A stretch of 40,265 bases of DNA from Anaerolineae bacterium (GTDB lineage: Bacteria > Chloroflexota > Anaerolineae > 4572-78 > J111): positions 1 through 40,265 of the forward strand of contig JAFGDY010000156.1 in the NCBI GenBank assembly GCA_016931895.1, written 5' to 3'. The translations under genes were made by a program, and so were the position numbers. Below the pieces are notes generated by a model. The model saw only the letters and a program-made list of their open reading frames with translations. It did not search any database and was not told where the DNA came from. Numbering within the stretch: the stretch's first letter is position 1; each line of letters starts with the position of its first letter. Positions 1-8,225 of this stretch are shown here, piece by piece.

Positions 1-36
1 TTGATGTGCGTCGTTTTTGATAAAATTAAATCACAG

Positions 37-140
37 TTGCTCTGAGCGAGGAACGAGCGAAGAATCTCCATGCAGTATACCAAAAACTAAGCAAAGCAGG
101 GCCGCATAGAGATTCTTCGGCCTATGGCTTCAGAATGACA
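37..140. repeat. Imperfect inverted repeat upstream of the pst operon
   Basis: CGAAGAATCTC at 58-68 faces GAGATTCTTCG at 109-119, and pairing continues weakly outward (TCTGAG near 41-46, CAGAATGAC at 131-139). The sequence has the look of an intergenic dispersed repeat, and a similar but distinct one lies at the far end of the window (40149-40230). No coding capacity is evident. A role as terminator of a gene left of the window is possible but not shown. Confidence 0.55.
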
Positions 141-157
141 TGGCAAGGTGAATAGTT

Positions 158-200
158 ACCAATAATTAATGCTTGAGCTAACCAATAATATGCAACCATT
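158..200 (+). promoter_or_regulatory. Repeated ACCAATAAT motif upstream of pstC
   Basis: ACCAATAAT occurs at 158-166 and again at 181-189, a 23-base period of about two helical turns. A shorter AACCATT follows at 194-200. Regularly spaced direct repeats are typical of PhoP-type response-regulator sites, and the motif sits 30-75 bases before the first gene of a phosphate-type uptake operon. That it binds a regulator is an inference. I could not identify a convincing -35/-10 pair nearby. Confidence 0.3.
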
Positions 201-232
201 TAGGTGAGGTCAACACGCTTTAGAGCAAAAGG

Positions 233-1228
233 ATGGTAGATACGATGCAAAAAACTATGGCAACCCCCTGGTATCGGCAACGCGCCGAAACGTGGCAGTT
301 TCCCCTGGGGTTAAATCGCCGTCTTCAAGATAGGCTGGGCAAATGGGTGATGGCCTGGCTAACTCTGCTGACCGGCCTGCTGGTGCCGGTGATAGCCCTG
401 GCGCTCTACCTGCGCGTCCAACCCATCCTGGCCAGCAAACCCCTGGCGGAGTTATTGTTTTCAACCACCTGGCACCCCCTCAAAGGCGCTTTTGGCTTCT
501 ATCCCTTCATTATAGGCACCTTGTGGGTGACGGGCCTGGCCATGTTTATCGCCGTGCCGCCCTCCCTCTTAACAGCCATTTACCTGGCCGAATATGCTTC
601 GGAGCGAGTGCGCGGCCTGGTTAAGCCATTCATTGACCTGCTGGCCGGAATTCCGTCGGTGGTGTTTGGCATCTGGGGCATCCTCACCGTGGTGCCTTTT
701 GTGGAGCACGTGGCTATGCCGGGGTTAGGGGGTTGGTTGGGTTTCATTCCCCTTTTCCGCAGCGACAACCCCACCGGCTACGGGGTTCTGGCCGGGAGCC
801 TGGTGCTGGCCGTGATGGTCTTTCCCATCATCATCGCCGTGGCCGAGGAAGTTATCCGGGCCGCTCCCCAGGGTTTGCGGGAAGCCTCGCTGGCGCTGGG
901 GGCCACCCGCTGGCAAACCGTCAAGCACGTGGTGCTCAAACACTCGCTGGCCGGGGTAATGGCCGCCGTGGTGTTAGGCTTTTCCCGGGCTTTTGGCGAA
1001 ACAATGGCCGTGCTAATGGTGGTGGGCAATATGCCCAAAGTGCCCCACTCCATCTTTGACGCCGCTTACCCCCTGACCGCCCTCATCGCTAATAACTACG
1101 GTGAGATGATGTCCATTCCCCTGTACGATGCGGCTTTGTTAGGCGCGGCCCTAATTTTATTGCTGGTGGTGCTGGTGTTCAACCTGGCTTCGCGGCTGGT
1201 GCTGGTGCGCTTGGTCCGGCAAGCATAG
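233..1228 (+). CDS. pstC: Phosphate-type ABC transporter permease PstC
   Basis: This is an inner-membrane permease that, with PstA, forms the channel of the high-affinity phosphate importer. The 331-residue protein has an N-terminal cytoplasmic stretch, a first membrane helix near residues 38-60, and a long series of hydrophobic helices. The cytoplasmic coupling loop that contacts the ATPase is visible as [20 protein letters not shown], followed by the family segment FSRAFGETMAV. The length and the gene order pstC-pstA-pstB are those of the family. The ATG at 233 follows AAAAGG with almost no spacing, so the ATG at 245 (same frame, AGGA 11 bases upstream) is a possible real start. The 124-base gap to pstA is longer than the other gaps in the operon and holds a 12-base direct repeat. 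Confidence 0.92.
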   Translation: MVDTMQKTMATPWYRQRAETWQFPLGLNRRLQDRLGKWVMAWLTLLTGLLVPVIALALYLRVQPILASKPLAELLFSTTWHPLKGAFGFYPFIIGTLWVTGLAMFIAVPPSLLTAIYLAEYASERVRGLVKPFIDLLAGIPSVVFGIWGILTVVPFVEHVAMPGLGGWLGFIPLFRSDNPTGYGVLAGSLVLAVMVFPIIIAVAEEVIRAAPQGLREASLALGATRWQTVKHVVLKHSLAGVMAAVVLGFSRAFGETMAVLMVVGNMPKVPHSIFDAAYPLTALIANNYGEMMSIPLYDAALLGAALILLLVVLVFNLASRLVLVRLVRQA

Positions 1229-1243
1229 GCGTGGGGAATTGGG

Positions 1244-1276
1244 AATTAGAGATTAGAAGTCAGAAATTAGAGATTA
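1244..1276. repeat. Direct repeat of AATTAGAGATTA between pstC and pstA
   Basis: AATTAGAGATTA occurs at 1244-1255 and at 1265-1276, 21 bases apart. It lies in an otherwise featureless AT-rich gap between two operon genes. It may be a remnant of a short tandem repeat. No regulatory function is shown. Confidence 0.5.
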
Positions 1277-1352
1277 AAAGTTTATGGGTTATTGCCGTTG
1301 ATGTTTGGGTTTTGTTTCTAACGGCGGTTTTTCCGGCTGAGGAGAGGCTGAT

Positions 1353-2201
1353 ATGAAAAGGCGCAAAGCAGAAGAGTGTTTTTTTAAGCTCATGATGGCC
1401 GGCTCTATGGTTATTGTTTTGGGCAGTCTGGCCCTCATCCTGGCTACCATTCTCTGGCGAGGGCTGCCGGCCCTGAACCTGGCCATGCTCACCCAAACTC
1501 CCAAGGGCGGTTATTACCTGGGCAAAGAGGGCGGCATCTTAAACGCTATTGTCGGCTCGCTTTACCTGGCCGGGGGAGCCACCCTCCTGTCCCTGGTGGC
1601 CAGTTTGCCCATTGCCCTCTATTTGCAAATTTATGCGACTCGTTCCCAGATGGGCGAACTGGCTCGCCTGGCCCTGGATGTATTGTGGGGCATTCCCAGC
1701 ATTGTTTACGGCGCATTTGGCTTTACCTTGATGGTCTGGCTGGGCATGCGCGCCTCGCTGCTGGGCGGAATTATCGCCCTGGCCCTGCTGGAATTGCCGA
1801 TTATGGCCCGGGGCATGGACGAGGCCATTGCCGTAGTTCCTTCAGCCCTGAAAGAAGCTTCGTTGGCCCTGGGGGCCACCCGCCTGGAGACGGCCGGCAA
1901 GGTAATTATCCGGCAAACAGCGCCCGGCCTGCTTACCGCCATTTTGCTGGCTTTTGGCCGGGGCATTGGCGACGCCGCCTCGGTGCTTTTTACCGCCGGT
2001 TATACCGATCGCCTGCCGGATTCCCTTTTCAGTCCGGCGGCTTCATTGCCCCTGGCCATTTTTTTCCAACTGGGCACGCCCTTTCCGGCCGTCCAGGAGC
2101 GAGCTTACGCCTCGGCCCTGGTGCTAACCGTGATTGTATTGACCCTCAGTTTGCTCGCCCGTAAATTGGCCGGGCGATTGAACACCCATATTGTCCGGTA
2201 G
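1353..2201 (+). CDS. pstA: Phosphate-type ABC transporter permease PstA
   Basis: This is the second permease of the Pst-type importer (282 residues, hydrophobic throughout). The EAA-type loop [20 protein letters not shown] near residues 165-184 is nearly identical to that of the upstream PstC, as expected for the paired subunits that dock on the PstB dimer. It is followed by [19 protein letters not shown], the usual PstA segment. The ATG at 1353 has GAGGAGAGG about 6 bases upstream, which fixes the start. It ends 37 bases before pstB. The assignment is firm at family level. The transported ion is not proven, because the binding protein of this operon is of the sulfate-binding type. Confidence 0.92.
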   Translation: MKRRKAEECFFKLMMAGSMVIVLGSLALILATILWRGLPALNLAMLTQTPKGGYYLGKEGGILNAIVGSLYLAGGATLLSLVASLPIALYLQIYATRSQMGELARLALDVLWGIPSIVYGAFGFTLMVWLGMRASLLGGIIALALLELPIMARGMDEAIAVVPSALKEASLALGATRLETAGKVIIRQTAPGLLTAILLAFGRGIGDAASVLFTAGYTDRLPDSLFSPAASLPLAIFFQLGTPFPAVQERAYASALVLTVIVLTLSLLARKLAGRLNTHIVR

Positions 2202-2238
2202 CCAAGCGGACCGGCTTTTAACAGTCAGGAGTGATAAA

Positions 2239-2994
2239 ATGTTAAACCCACACCTTCAAATCCAAAATCTCAATATTTGGTATGGGGCGCATCATGCCCT
2301 AAAGGATGTAACCGCAGAAATTCCGGGCAGGGGCATCACGGCCATTATTGGCCCTTCGGGCTGCGGCAAAACCACGCTGCTCAAAAGCCTGAACCGGCTG
2401 CTGGAAGAAACAAACGGCACGCGGGTAACGGGACAGGTTTTGCTCAACGGCCGCAACATCTACGAGGCCGGAGTAGACGTGACCGAAGTGCGGACCCGCG
2501 TTGGTTTGCTGGCCTCAAAACCTTTCCCCCTGCCTATGTCTATCTACGATAACGTGGCTTATGGCCCACGCATCCATAATCAGCGCAACGGCGGGCTGGA
2601 TCAAACCGTTGAACGCAATCTGCGGGCCGCCGGTTTATGGGACGAGGTGAACGACCGGCTGCGCAAACCGGCCACCGGGCTTTCTACCGGCCAGCAACAG
2701 CGGCTCTGCCTGGCCCGCGCCTTGGCCGTGCAGCCGGAGGTATTATTGGGCGATGAACCGACCTCGGCGCTGGATCCTATCTCGGCCCAACGTATCGAGA
2801 AACAACTACTGGAACTCAAAGAAAAGATGACCATTGTGGTGGTTACACACCTACTGCGGCAGGCTCGCCGCCTGGCCGACCACGTTATCTTTTTGTGGCT
2901 GGGCGAACTGGTCGAGTCTGGCCCGGCCGAACAAGTTTTTACCAAGCCCAAAGATGAACGCACCCGGGCTTATCTGCAAGGCGACATTGGCTAG
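2239..2994 (+). CDS. pstB: Phosphate-type ABC transporter ATPase PstB
   Basis: This is the cytoplasmic ATPase of the importer (251 residues). Walker [10 protein letters not shown] is at 38-46, the signature LSTGQQQR at 148-155, the Walker B aspartate and catalytic glutamate in [10 protein letters not shown] at 171-180, and the switch histidine at 204. The family segment [11 protein letters not shown] follows the Q-loop. The Q-loop itself is odd: where PstB normally has the pattern VGMVFQKPNPFP, this protein has [12 protein letters not shown], so Ser93 (codon 2515-2517) stands in for the glutamine. I chose the ATG at 2239, not the in-frame TTG at 2191 that would overlap pstA, because AGGAG lies 7 bases upstream of it. 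The next gene begins about two bases after the stop. Confidence 0.93.
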   Translation: MLNPHLQIQNLNIWYGAHHALKDVTAEIPGRGITAIIGPSGCGKTTLLKSLNRLLEETNGTRVTGQVLLNGRNIYEAGVDVTEVRTRVGLLASKPFPLPMSIYDNVAYGPRIHNQRNGGLDQTVERNLRAAGLWDEVNDRLRKPATGLSTGQQQRLCLARALAVQPEVLLGDEPTSALDPISAQRIEKQLLELKEKMTIVVVTHLLRQARRLADHVIFLWLGELVESGPAEQVFTKPKDERTRAYLQGDIG

Positions 2995-2995
2995 A

Positions 2996-4084
2996 GTGGT
3001 TAAACTATTCGCGTTCCCAAAAATCAAACAAGCCCAGTGGCGTAAACTGGCCGGTTGGCTGTTAGGCGCAAGCCTGGTAGCCGTTATTGCCTTTTATGGC
3101 GGGCAAACCCTCTTGAGCAATGCCCGCGGCCCGGTCAGGTTGGTGGTGTACGCTTTCAGCACGCAAGAAGAGGTCCTCACCCAGAAAATCTTTCCCGCCT
3201 TTGAACAGGCCTGGGAAGCCGATACGGGCCGCGATTTGACCATCGAGGCCGTGTTTGGCCCGTCGGGGACGCTGGCCGGGCAAATCAACCTGGGCGCCCC
3301 GGCAGACGTGGCCCTGTTCAGCAACGAGCAGCATGTAAATTGGCTTAAAGTGGGGCGGCGCGTAAAATGGGAGACTCAACCGGTCACGGTCAGTTATACC
3401 CCCATGATCATTGTCACCCGTCCCGGCAACCCGGCCGGGATTGCCGATTTTAATGACCTGGCCCAGCCCGGCTTGCGCTTACTGCACGCCAACCCGCGCA
3501 GTTCCGGGGCCGGGGATTGGGCCGTGCTGGCCGAGTATGGCAGCGCCCTGCTGGAATCCGACGACCCGGCAGCCGCCCAGACGCAACTTAAAAACATCTG
3601 GCGCAACGTGCGGCTGTTGGGGCCATCGGCCCGGGCCACGTTGATCCTGTTTGAATTGGGCGCGGGTGACGCCCTGGTCACGTACGAACAAGATGCGCGC
3701 CTGGCCTTGCAGCGAGGCGCGTTGCTGCAAATTGTGATCCCGCCCCGCACCATTGTGGCGCAGCACGTGGCGGTGGTAGTTGACGCTAACGTTACGACGA
3801 CGGAACGGCCGGCAGCCCAGGCCCTGGTCAACTATCTCTTGAGCGAGGCCGGCCAGCAAGCCTTCATTCGTTACCACCAACGCCCGGCCAGTTTGGCCGG
3901 GGAAAGCCCGGTCAGTTTGGCCGGGGAAACTTTTACCCCGCTGGCTCAAACTTTTACCGTGGAAGATTTAGGAGGCTGGTCCCGGGCCTACCACGAATTA
4001 ATCGAAACTATTTGGCAGGTCGAAATTGAACCGGGCCTGAACCTGGAGCCGGCGGATGGGCTGCCCCAAACGAAAGGAGATTGA
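2996..4084 (+). CDS. Sulfate-binding-protein-family (Sbp/CysP-type) periplasmic binding protein
   Basis: This is the extracytoplasmic solute-binding protein of the operon, anchored by one N-terminal helix (about residues 20-36). It does not resemble PstS. It follows the sulfate-binding family (Sbp/CysP) along its length: FGPSGTLAGQI and ADVALFSNEQHV near the start, NPRSSGAGDWAVLAEYG in the middle, then GAGDALVTYEQDA, and the C-terminal FTVEDLGGWSRA, which matches the family's FTIDEVFGGW. A 24-base in-frame tandem duplication (3883-3906 and 3907-3930) repeats the SLAGE segment before that end. The start is uncertain; the GTG at 2996 directly after pstB is the most likely. Phosphate, sulfate or another oxyanion is possible. 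It probably feeds the Pst permeases encoded just upstream. Confidence 0.8.
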   Translation: MVKLFAFPKIKQAQWRKLAGWLLGASLVAVIAFYGGQTLLSNARGPVRLVVYAFSTQEEVLTQKIFPAFEQAWEADTGRDLTIEAVFGPSGTLAGQINLGAPADVALFSNEQHVNWLKVGRRVKWETQPVTVSYTPMIIVTRPGNPAGIADFNDLAQPGLRLLHANPRSSGAGDWAVLAEYGSALLESDDPAAAQTQLKNIWRNVRLLGPSARATLILFELGAGDALVTYEQDARLALQRGALLQIVIPPRTIVAQHVAVVVDANVTTTERPAAQALVNYLLSEAGQQAFIRYHQRPASLAGESPVSLAGETFTPLAQTFTVEDLGGWSRAYHELIETIWQVEIEPGLNLEPADGLPQTKGD

Positions 4085-4085
4085 G

Positions 4086-5240
4086 ATGAGTCGAGGTTCG
4101 TTGGATTTAGAACCCGTTGTCTCAGGTCCAAACAGGGCTGAACTGGCCGGGCCGACCTTAAAAATGTTTAATTATCCAGGAACAATGAAAAAAATCTGGG
4201 CGCAGGTTCAGTTGGGTAAAATTGCCCTATTTATGGCCAGCCTGTTTTTGTTTATTTTGGCCATCAACTTGATGAAAGAAGGAGCGCGGGGAATTGCGCC
4301 CCTGGTGCGCGACGGGTTTGCCGTAACAAATGCCGCCAACAGCCTGGGCTTTGGCTGGCTGTTGGCCTACGTGATTATGAGCGGCTCACCCGTGGCGGCG
4401 GCGGCGCTTACATTTTTTGACGCCGGGGTGATTGACAAACTGGGCGCGTTTGCTATGATTACAGGCAGCCGGCTGGGCGCCAGTTTTATTGTGCTTTTCA
4501 TTGGCTTTATCTACGTTTTGCGCGGGCGCGACCGGTCAACCAGTTTGAGTATGGGGCTGTTATCGCTGATTGTGACCGGCACTACCTATCTGGTGGGGCT
4601 GGCCGTAGGCGCGGCCATTTTATATACCAGGGCGCTTGATCCGGTGCAGCTTGACTCTGGCATGCTGCTCAATTCGGTGATTGACCTGATTTTTGAACCT
4701 ATTGTGAGGCTCCTGACCGATTTTCTGCCCAACTGGTCGCTTTTTCTGGTAGGCGTTGGCATCATCATTGTCAGCTTCAATCTTTTTGATCGCTGCCTGC
4801 CCCAGATGACCATCAAAGAGAGCCAGGTGGGGCGGATGTCGCGCCTGGTATACCGGCCGTGGATTATGTTTGCCCTGGGCGCAACCATAACTTTGATTTC
4901 TATGTCGGTCAGCGTATCGCTCAGTATCCTGGTGCCGCTGAGCAATCGTGGCTTTGTGCGGCGGGAAAACATTATCCCCTACATTATGGGGGCTAACATT
5001 ACCACCTTTATTGACACCCTGCTGGCCGCGGTGCTGCTAAACAACCCGCTGGCCTTCACCATTGTTTTTGTGGAGATGTGCAGCATTACCCTGGTTTCTG
5101 TATTGATCCTGATCTTCATCTACCGCCGCTACGAGCGGCTGATGCTGGAAACAGTAAGCTGGATCACCCTCCGCAATCGCAACCTGGCCGTGTTTATGAC
5201 CACCATTTTTGTGATACCCTTGCTCTTGATGCTGGTTTAA
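4086..5240 (+). CDS. Na+/phosphate-cotransporter-like membrane protein (NptA/Na_Pi_cotrans type)
   Basis: This is a polytopic membrane protein of 384 residues with two related halves. The first contains GSPVAAAALTFFDAGVI followed by ITGSRLGASFIVL. The second contains MSVSVSLSILVPLSNRG followed by IPYIMGANITTFIDTLLAAV. The order (substrate loop, then MGANIGT-like motif) is that of Na/Pi cotransporters. The usual QSSS substrate motif is not seen: the second repeat has SVSVS and the first GSPVA, so the substrate or coupling may differ. The ATG at 4086 lies one base after the upstream stop (TGA 4082-4084), with AAGGAG about 6 bases before it. Grouping it with Pst genes suggests a role in phosphate or related anion movement. 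Confidence 0.75.
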   Translation: MSRGSLDLEPVVSGPNRAELAGPTLKMFNYPGTMKKIWAQVQLGKIALFMASLFLFILAINLMKEGARGIAPLVRDGFAVTNAANSLGFGWLLAYVIMSGSPVAAAALTFFDAGVIDKLGAFAMITGSRLGASFIVLFIGFIYVLRGRDRSTSLSMGLLSLIVTGTTYLVGLAVGAAILYTRALDPVQLDSGMLLNSVIDLIFEPIVRLLTDFLPNWSLFLVGVGIIIVSFNLFDRCLPQMTIKESQVGRMSRLVYRPWIMFALGATITLISMSVSVSLSILVPLSNRGFVRRENIIPYIMGANITTFIDTLLAAVLLNNPLAFTIVFVEMCSITLVSVLILIFIYRRYERLMLETVSWITLRNRNLAVFMTTIFVIPLLLMLV

Positions 5241-5251
5241 AGGAGTCCACT

Positions 5252-6082
5252 GTGCGTATCTTAATGGCCACCGGCGGCGCCCCCCACTCGGAAGCGGCCC
5301 TGCGTTTTGGCGCACATCTTTTGCAAGCGGGTCGGGCCAGCCGGGTGCCAACCATTATCACCGTCATCAGGCGCGACACCGAACGCTTGAAAGCCGAGGC
5401 CATTCAGTCTCGCGCCTGCCGGATTCTGGATTTGCAGCCGCCCCAGGTACAGCCCGTGATTCGCACGGGCCACCCGGCGGAGGAGATTGTGCGCGAAGCC
5501 GAGGAGGGGGCTTACGACGCAGTGCTGGTGGGCGAGCGGCAACAGCACGACCTGGCCACCCGCTTTTTACTTGGTTCAACCGCCGAACGGGTGGTGGAAC
5601 ATGCGCCCTGCCCCGTGATTATTGCCAAGGGCAAAATCAGCCCTTTGCAACGCATTTTACTGTGCGATAGCGGGGCCGAACCTTCGACCCTGCTTCAGCG
5701 TTTTACCACCCAGTTGTTCAAGCTGGTCAAACCGGAAGATACCATTACCATTTTGCACGTTATGTCGCAACTGAGCGCCGGCCCCGGGGTAAGGGGCCAA
5801 CAATTGCGGGCCGGGGCCAGGGAACTGATTGAGGAGCAAGCCCCTGAAGGGCAACTGCTCCAACGCGACATCCAACTCCTGCGGCCATTGAACATACAGC
5901 CCCAGCCCAAGGTGCGCCACGGCCTGGTAGTGGACGAGATTTTGCAGGAAGCCCAAGAAGAGGATTATCACCTGGTGGTGATTGGCGCCTACCAGGGCCA
6001 GGGCTGGCGACGCATTCTACTGGACGACCTGACTCACCAGATTATCACCAAAGTGGACCGGCCTGTGCTGATTGTGCGCTAA
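5252..6082 (+). CDS. Tandem-domain universal stress protein (UspA family)
   Basis: This is a cytoplasmic protein of 276 residues made of two UspA domains. The first ends with VGERQQHDLATRFLLGST and then CPVIIAKG, fitting the ATP-binding G-x2-G-x9-G(S/T) pattern loosely, with GS kept. The second ends with VVIGAYQGQGWRRILLDD and RPVLIV and lacks the final Gly-Ser, so only one nucleotide site may be intact. The GTG at 5252 is chosen because AAAGGAG sits 7 bases upstream, overlapping the stop of the preceding gene. An upstream in-frame ATG at 5078 would lie deep inside that gene. UspA proteins next to anion transporters are common and are assumed to tie transport to energy status; the specific role is not known. 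Confidence 0.85.
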   Translation: MRILMATGGAPHSEAALRFGAHLLQAGRASRVPTIITVIRRDTERLKAEAIQSRACRILDLQPPQVQPVIRTGHPAEEIVREAEEGAYDAVLVGERQQHDLATRFLLGSTAERVVEHAPCPVIIAKGKISPLQRILLCDSGAEPSTLLQRFTTQLFKLVKPEDTITILHVMSQLSAGPGVRGQQLRAGARELIEEQAPEGQLLQRDIQLLRPLNIQPQPKVRHGLVVDEILQEAQEEDYHLVVIGAYQGQGWRRILLDDLTHQIITKVDRPVLIVR

Positions 6083-6090
6083 CATGTTTC

Positions 6091-6177
6091 CCCCTTTACG
6101 CACGTTCCTCCAGAGGTGACAGTCACTTACAAAGTGACTGTCACCTCTGGAATGCAGCAACGATGTGCGTAAGTCCT
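6091..6177 (-). mobile_element. MITE-like hairpin element, copy 1
   Basis: A perfect 19-base arm, CCAGAGGTGACAGTCACTT (6110-6128), is separated by ACA from its complement (6132-6150). The outer right end TGCGTAAGTCCT (6166-6177) matches, in reverse orientation, the AGGACTTACGCA ends of copies at 25179 and 32194. The left end keeps only TTACGCAC and has three extra bases. No target duplication is visible. It lies directly after the stop of the pst operon and could also act as a transcript-end hairpin. Confidence 0.8.
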
Positions 6178-6197
6178 ACCTATTTTAATCAAACAGG

Positions 6198-6226
6198 TTG
6201 CAATTTTATCATACTGAGCATACAAT
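6198..6226 (+). promoter_or_regulatory. Sigma-70-type promoter for the GNAT gene
   Basis: TTGCAA (6198-6203) and TACAAT (6221-6226) are separated by exactly 17 bases. Predicted transcription would start near 6233, about 24 bases before the ATG at 6257. The promoter begins 20 bases after the end of the hairpin element. Confidence 0.6.
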
Positions 6227-6256
6227 ACCTTAAATACGCTACGGGTAAACGCACGC

Positions 6257-6853
6257 ATGAAAAAACTTGGCACTTATACCACTCACTCAGGCCAAAAAAT
6301 AAATATTCGCCTGCTAGAAAAAGATGACTCGGCGCTATTAGTAGATATGTTCAACCGGCTTTCGCCGGAAAGCAAACGCTTACGCTTTCACCTCTATACC
6401 ACCAGAATACCGGAAGAGCGCATGTGGAAAGAGGCCAAAGCATTAACCGATAACAACCCCCAGTGTAAGGTGGCCGTAGTGGCCACAGTGGCCGGGGATG
6501 GGGGGGCGGAGCAAGCCGTGGGCGTGGCGCATTTTATCAGGGCCGCCCCCACCGATACCGAAGCCGAAGTAGCCATTGTGGTCCGCGATGATTTTCAACG
6601 CAAGGGATTGGGCAAGTACCTTTTGAGAACGCTGGCCAATAGAGCACGCAAGCTTGGCGTTACGCATTTTACCGCCTGGATCATGGCCGAAAATATCCGC
6701 TTGATGAAATTAGTAAAAGGCATGGAATTAAAAAATGTAGAATCTGAAACCCGGCATGGGGAGCAAAAAATCCGGGTTCCGCTTGAAGAACAACGGCCGG
6801 GCTGTTGGCCCACCTTTTTAACCCGGTTGCCTGCTTGGGGAAGGCGTCAATAA
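6257..6853 (+). CDS. GNAT-family N-acetyltransferase
   Basis: This is a 198-residue acyl-CoA-dependent acetyltransferase. The acetyl-CoA pyrophosphate loop is seen as VVRDDFQRKGLGKYLL (about residues 108-123), matching the Q/R-x-x-G-x-G/A motif A of the superfamily. The N-terminal part, with LRFHLY at residues 42-47, resembles the GNAT domain found at the end of Pat-type protein lysine acetyltransferases, but no nucleotide-binding domain is attached. It has its own promoter at 6198-6226 and no clear Shine-Dalgarno. The gene converges on the next one with only 15 bases between stop codons. Substrate unknown. Confidence 0.8.
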   Translation: MKKLGTYTTHSGQKINIRLLEKDDSALLVDMFNRLSPESKRLRFHLYTTRIPEERMWKEAKALTDNNPQCKVAVVATVAGDGGAEQAVGVAHFIRAAPTDTEAEVAIVVRDDFQRKGLGKYLLRTLANRARKLGVTHFTAWIMAENIRLMKLVKGMELKNVESETRHGEQKIRVPLEEQRPGCWPTFLTRLPAWGRRQ

Positions 6854-6868
6854 AAAGGGGGGCCGCGC

Positions 6869-7765
6869 CTATTTTAAGGGCAGGACCATCTCCACCCGGC
6901 GGAAGGAGACCAGGTAGCCTAACTCCTTAAAGGCCGGCCAGTGAGGGTCGTTGGCCGGAAGATTCTCGGTTTTGGTATCCTGAACGGGATGGACCGTATG
7001 GAGATAGTGCAGCAAAGCCCGGCCAATATTCAGTTGGCTGCCCACTTCAGTTTGCATAACCAGGCGGCTTAGTTGAAAAACTGTATTTTGATAAACCAGC
7101 CAGCCTTCGCTGCCGTCTGTTAAAGTGGCCCGGAAGGCGCTGAGATTACCGGCGTTCAGCAAAGACTCGTATTCATCAATCCAGGAAGCTTTGGCCGCTC
7201 TCTTCTGCAATAATTGCACGGCTTCAGCATAAGAGAGGGTTTCAATTTTGGCGGCGGGGGGAGTGATTTTTACATTGGCGGGGGGACGGCGCAAGACCAA
7301 CAACTCTCGCACCGGCTTGAATCCCTTTTTGCTAAAAAGGCTATAGGCCGGTAGATTATCATCAATCACTTCTATCACAATATAAGCCGCTTTTTTTTGG
7401 CAAGCCTGTTCAACCAGATGGGTCACCAAAGTCCAGCCCACTCCCTGGCGACGATTGCTACGAACAACACCCAAACGAGTGATCCAGGCTCGCCCTTCGC
7501 GCACGCCCAACATCCCCAGGGCTAACATGTGGTCATCCTCAACAGCCACCGCCGAAGCATCCATATCAACGTCATACGTTTCAACATATTCACGCAGCCT
7601 GGCTGCGTTCATCGGCATAGGCACAATGTAATCAACCCGGGTTTGGTTATAGGCCTCGGTCAACTCTTCGTAGGTAAAGGCGCTGGCAGGAATAAGATGG
7701 AAGCTGGGGTTGGTTGAGAGGCTAAGGTGCGCTGTGCGCACTCTGTCGGGAATAAGAATAGTCAT
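6869..7765 (-). CDS. GNAT-family N-acetyltransferase with a C-terminal extension
   Basis: A protein of 298 residues. The N-terminal half is a GNAT domain: RLGVVRSNRRQGVGWTLVTH (about 97-116) is motif A with the RRQGVG acyl-CoA loop, followed by AAYIVIEVIDDNLPAYSLFSKKGF, the usual motif B with the final Phe. Residues from about 165 to the end are a second alpha/beta region that looks like a degenerate second GNAT repeat (it has WLVYQN and a terminal strand ELGYLVSFRRVEMVLPL), as in mycothiol-synthase-like double GNATs. That resemblance is an inference. The response-regulator gene lies 22 bases upstream in the same direction, so the two may be co-transcribed. Confidence 0.75.
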   Translation of the reverse strand: MTILIPDRVRTAHLSLSTNPSFHLIPASAFTYEELTEAYNQTRVDYIVPMPMNAARLREYVETYDVDMDASAVAVEDDHMLALGMLGVREGRAWITRLGVVRSNRRQGVGWTLVTHLVEQACQKKAAYIVIEVIDDNLPAYSLFSKKGFKPVRELLVLRRPPANVKITPPAAKIETLSYAEAVQLLQKRAAKASWIDEYESLLNAGNLSAFRATLTDGSEGWLVYQNTVFQLSRLVMQTEVGSQLNIGRALLHYLHTVHPVQDTKTENLPANDPHWPAFKELGYLVSFRRVEMVLPLK

Positions 7766-7787
7766 GCAGAATTGAGGGTAATAAAGT

Positions 7788-8225
7788 TCAGTTTTTAACT
7801 AAAAATTCGGCGATTTGATCAGGGAAAGTACGGGTGTTGATTGGTTTGGAGATAAAACCATCACAGCCATAAGCCATGGCCATTTCTCTGGCCGTATCCT
7901 CGGGCCAGGCCGTGACCGCCACCACCGGAATGTCCTTCAATTCGGGAGTACGTTTGATGAGCGTGACCAACGTTTGGCCGTCAATATCGGGCAGGCCCAG
8001 GTCAACCAGAATCAAATCGTGCGCTCCTTCAAAGGCTTTGGTCAGGCCGGCTTCTCCCTCGCTCACATGAATAACCTCGTGATGGCGAGCTTCCAAGATA
8101 CGCCTCATTAAGAGGGCATTTTGGGGGTTATCTTCGATAAGCAATATTTTGCTAATGATTGCACCCTTATTTCCAGTTTGAGCTATGATTACCCAGAACC
8201 TGATTTGTTGAGATGCTATATTCAA
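7788..8225 (-). CDS. Single-domain response regulator (receiver domain only)
   Basis: This is a receiver domain without an output domain. KILLIEDNPQNALLM carries the acidic pair, LILVDLGLPDIDG the phospho-accepting aspartate, AVTAW the conserved Thr, and FISKPIN the conserved Lys. The ORF can be opened at a TTG at 8225, giving 22 extra residues that look like no known N-terminus. No ATG, GTG or TTG lies between that TTG and the first strand. AAGGG is present 7 bases before an in-frame ATT (8156-8154), which would give a normal-length domain starting just before SKILLIEDN. Initiation at ATT is therefore plausible. No partner histidine kinase is in the window. Confidence 0.85.
   Translation of the reverse strand: MNIASQQIRFWVIIAQTGNKGAIISKILLIEDNPQNALLMRRILEARHHEVIHVSEGEAGLTKAFEGAHDLILVDLGLPDIDGQTLVTLIKRTPELKDIPVVAVTAWPEDTAREMAMAYGCDGFISKPINTRTFPDQIAEFLVKN

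Noticed and set aside
6110-6150. Palindrome as operator or intrinsic terminator of the pst operon
   Set aside because: The same stem with other loops occurs at two unrelated sites, so it is a dispersed element; no T-run follows. A secondary terminator role remains possible.
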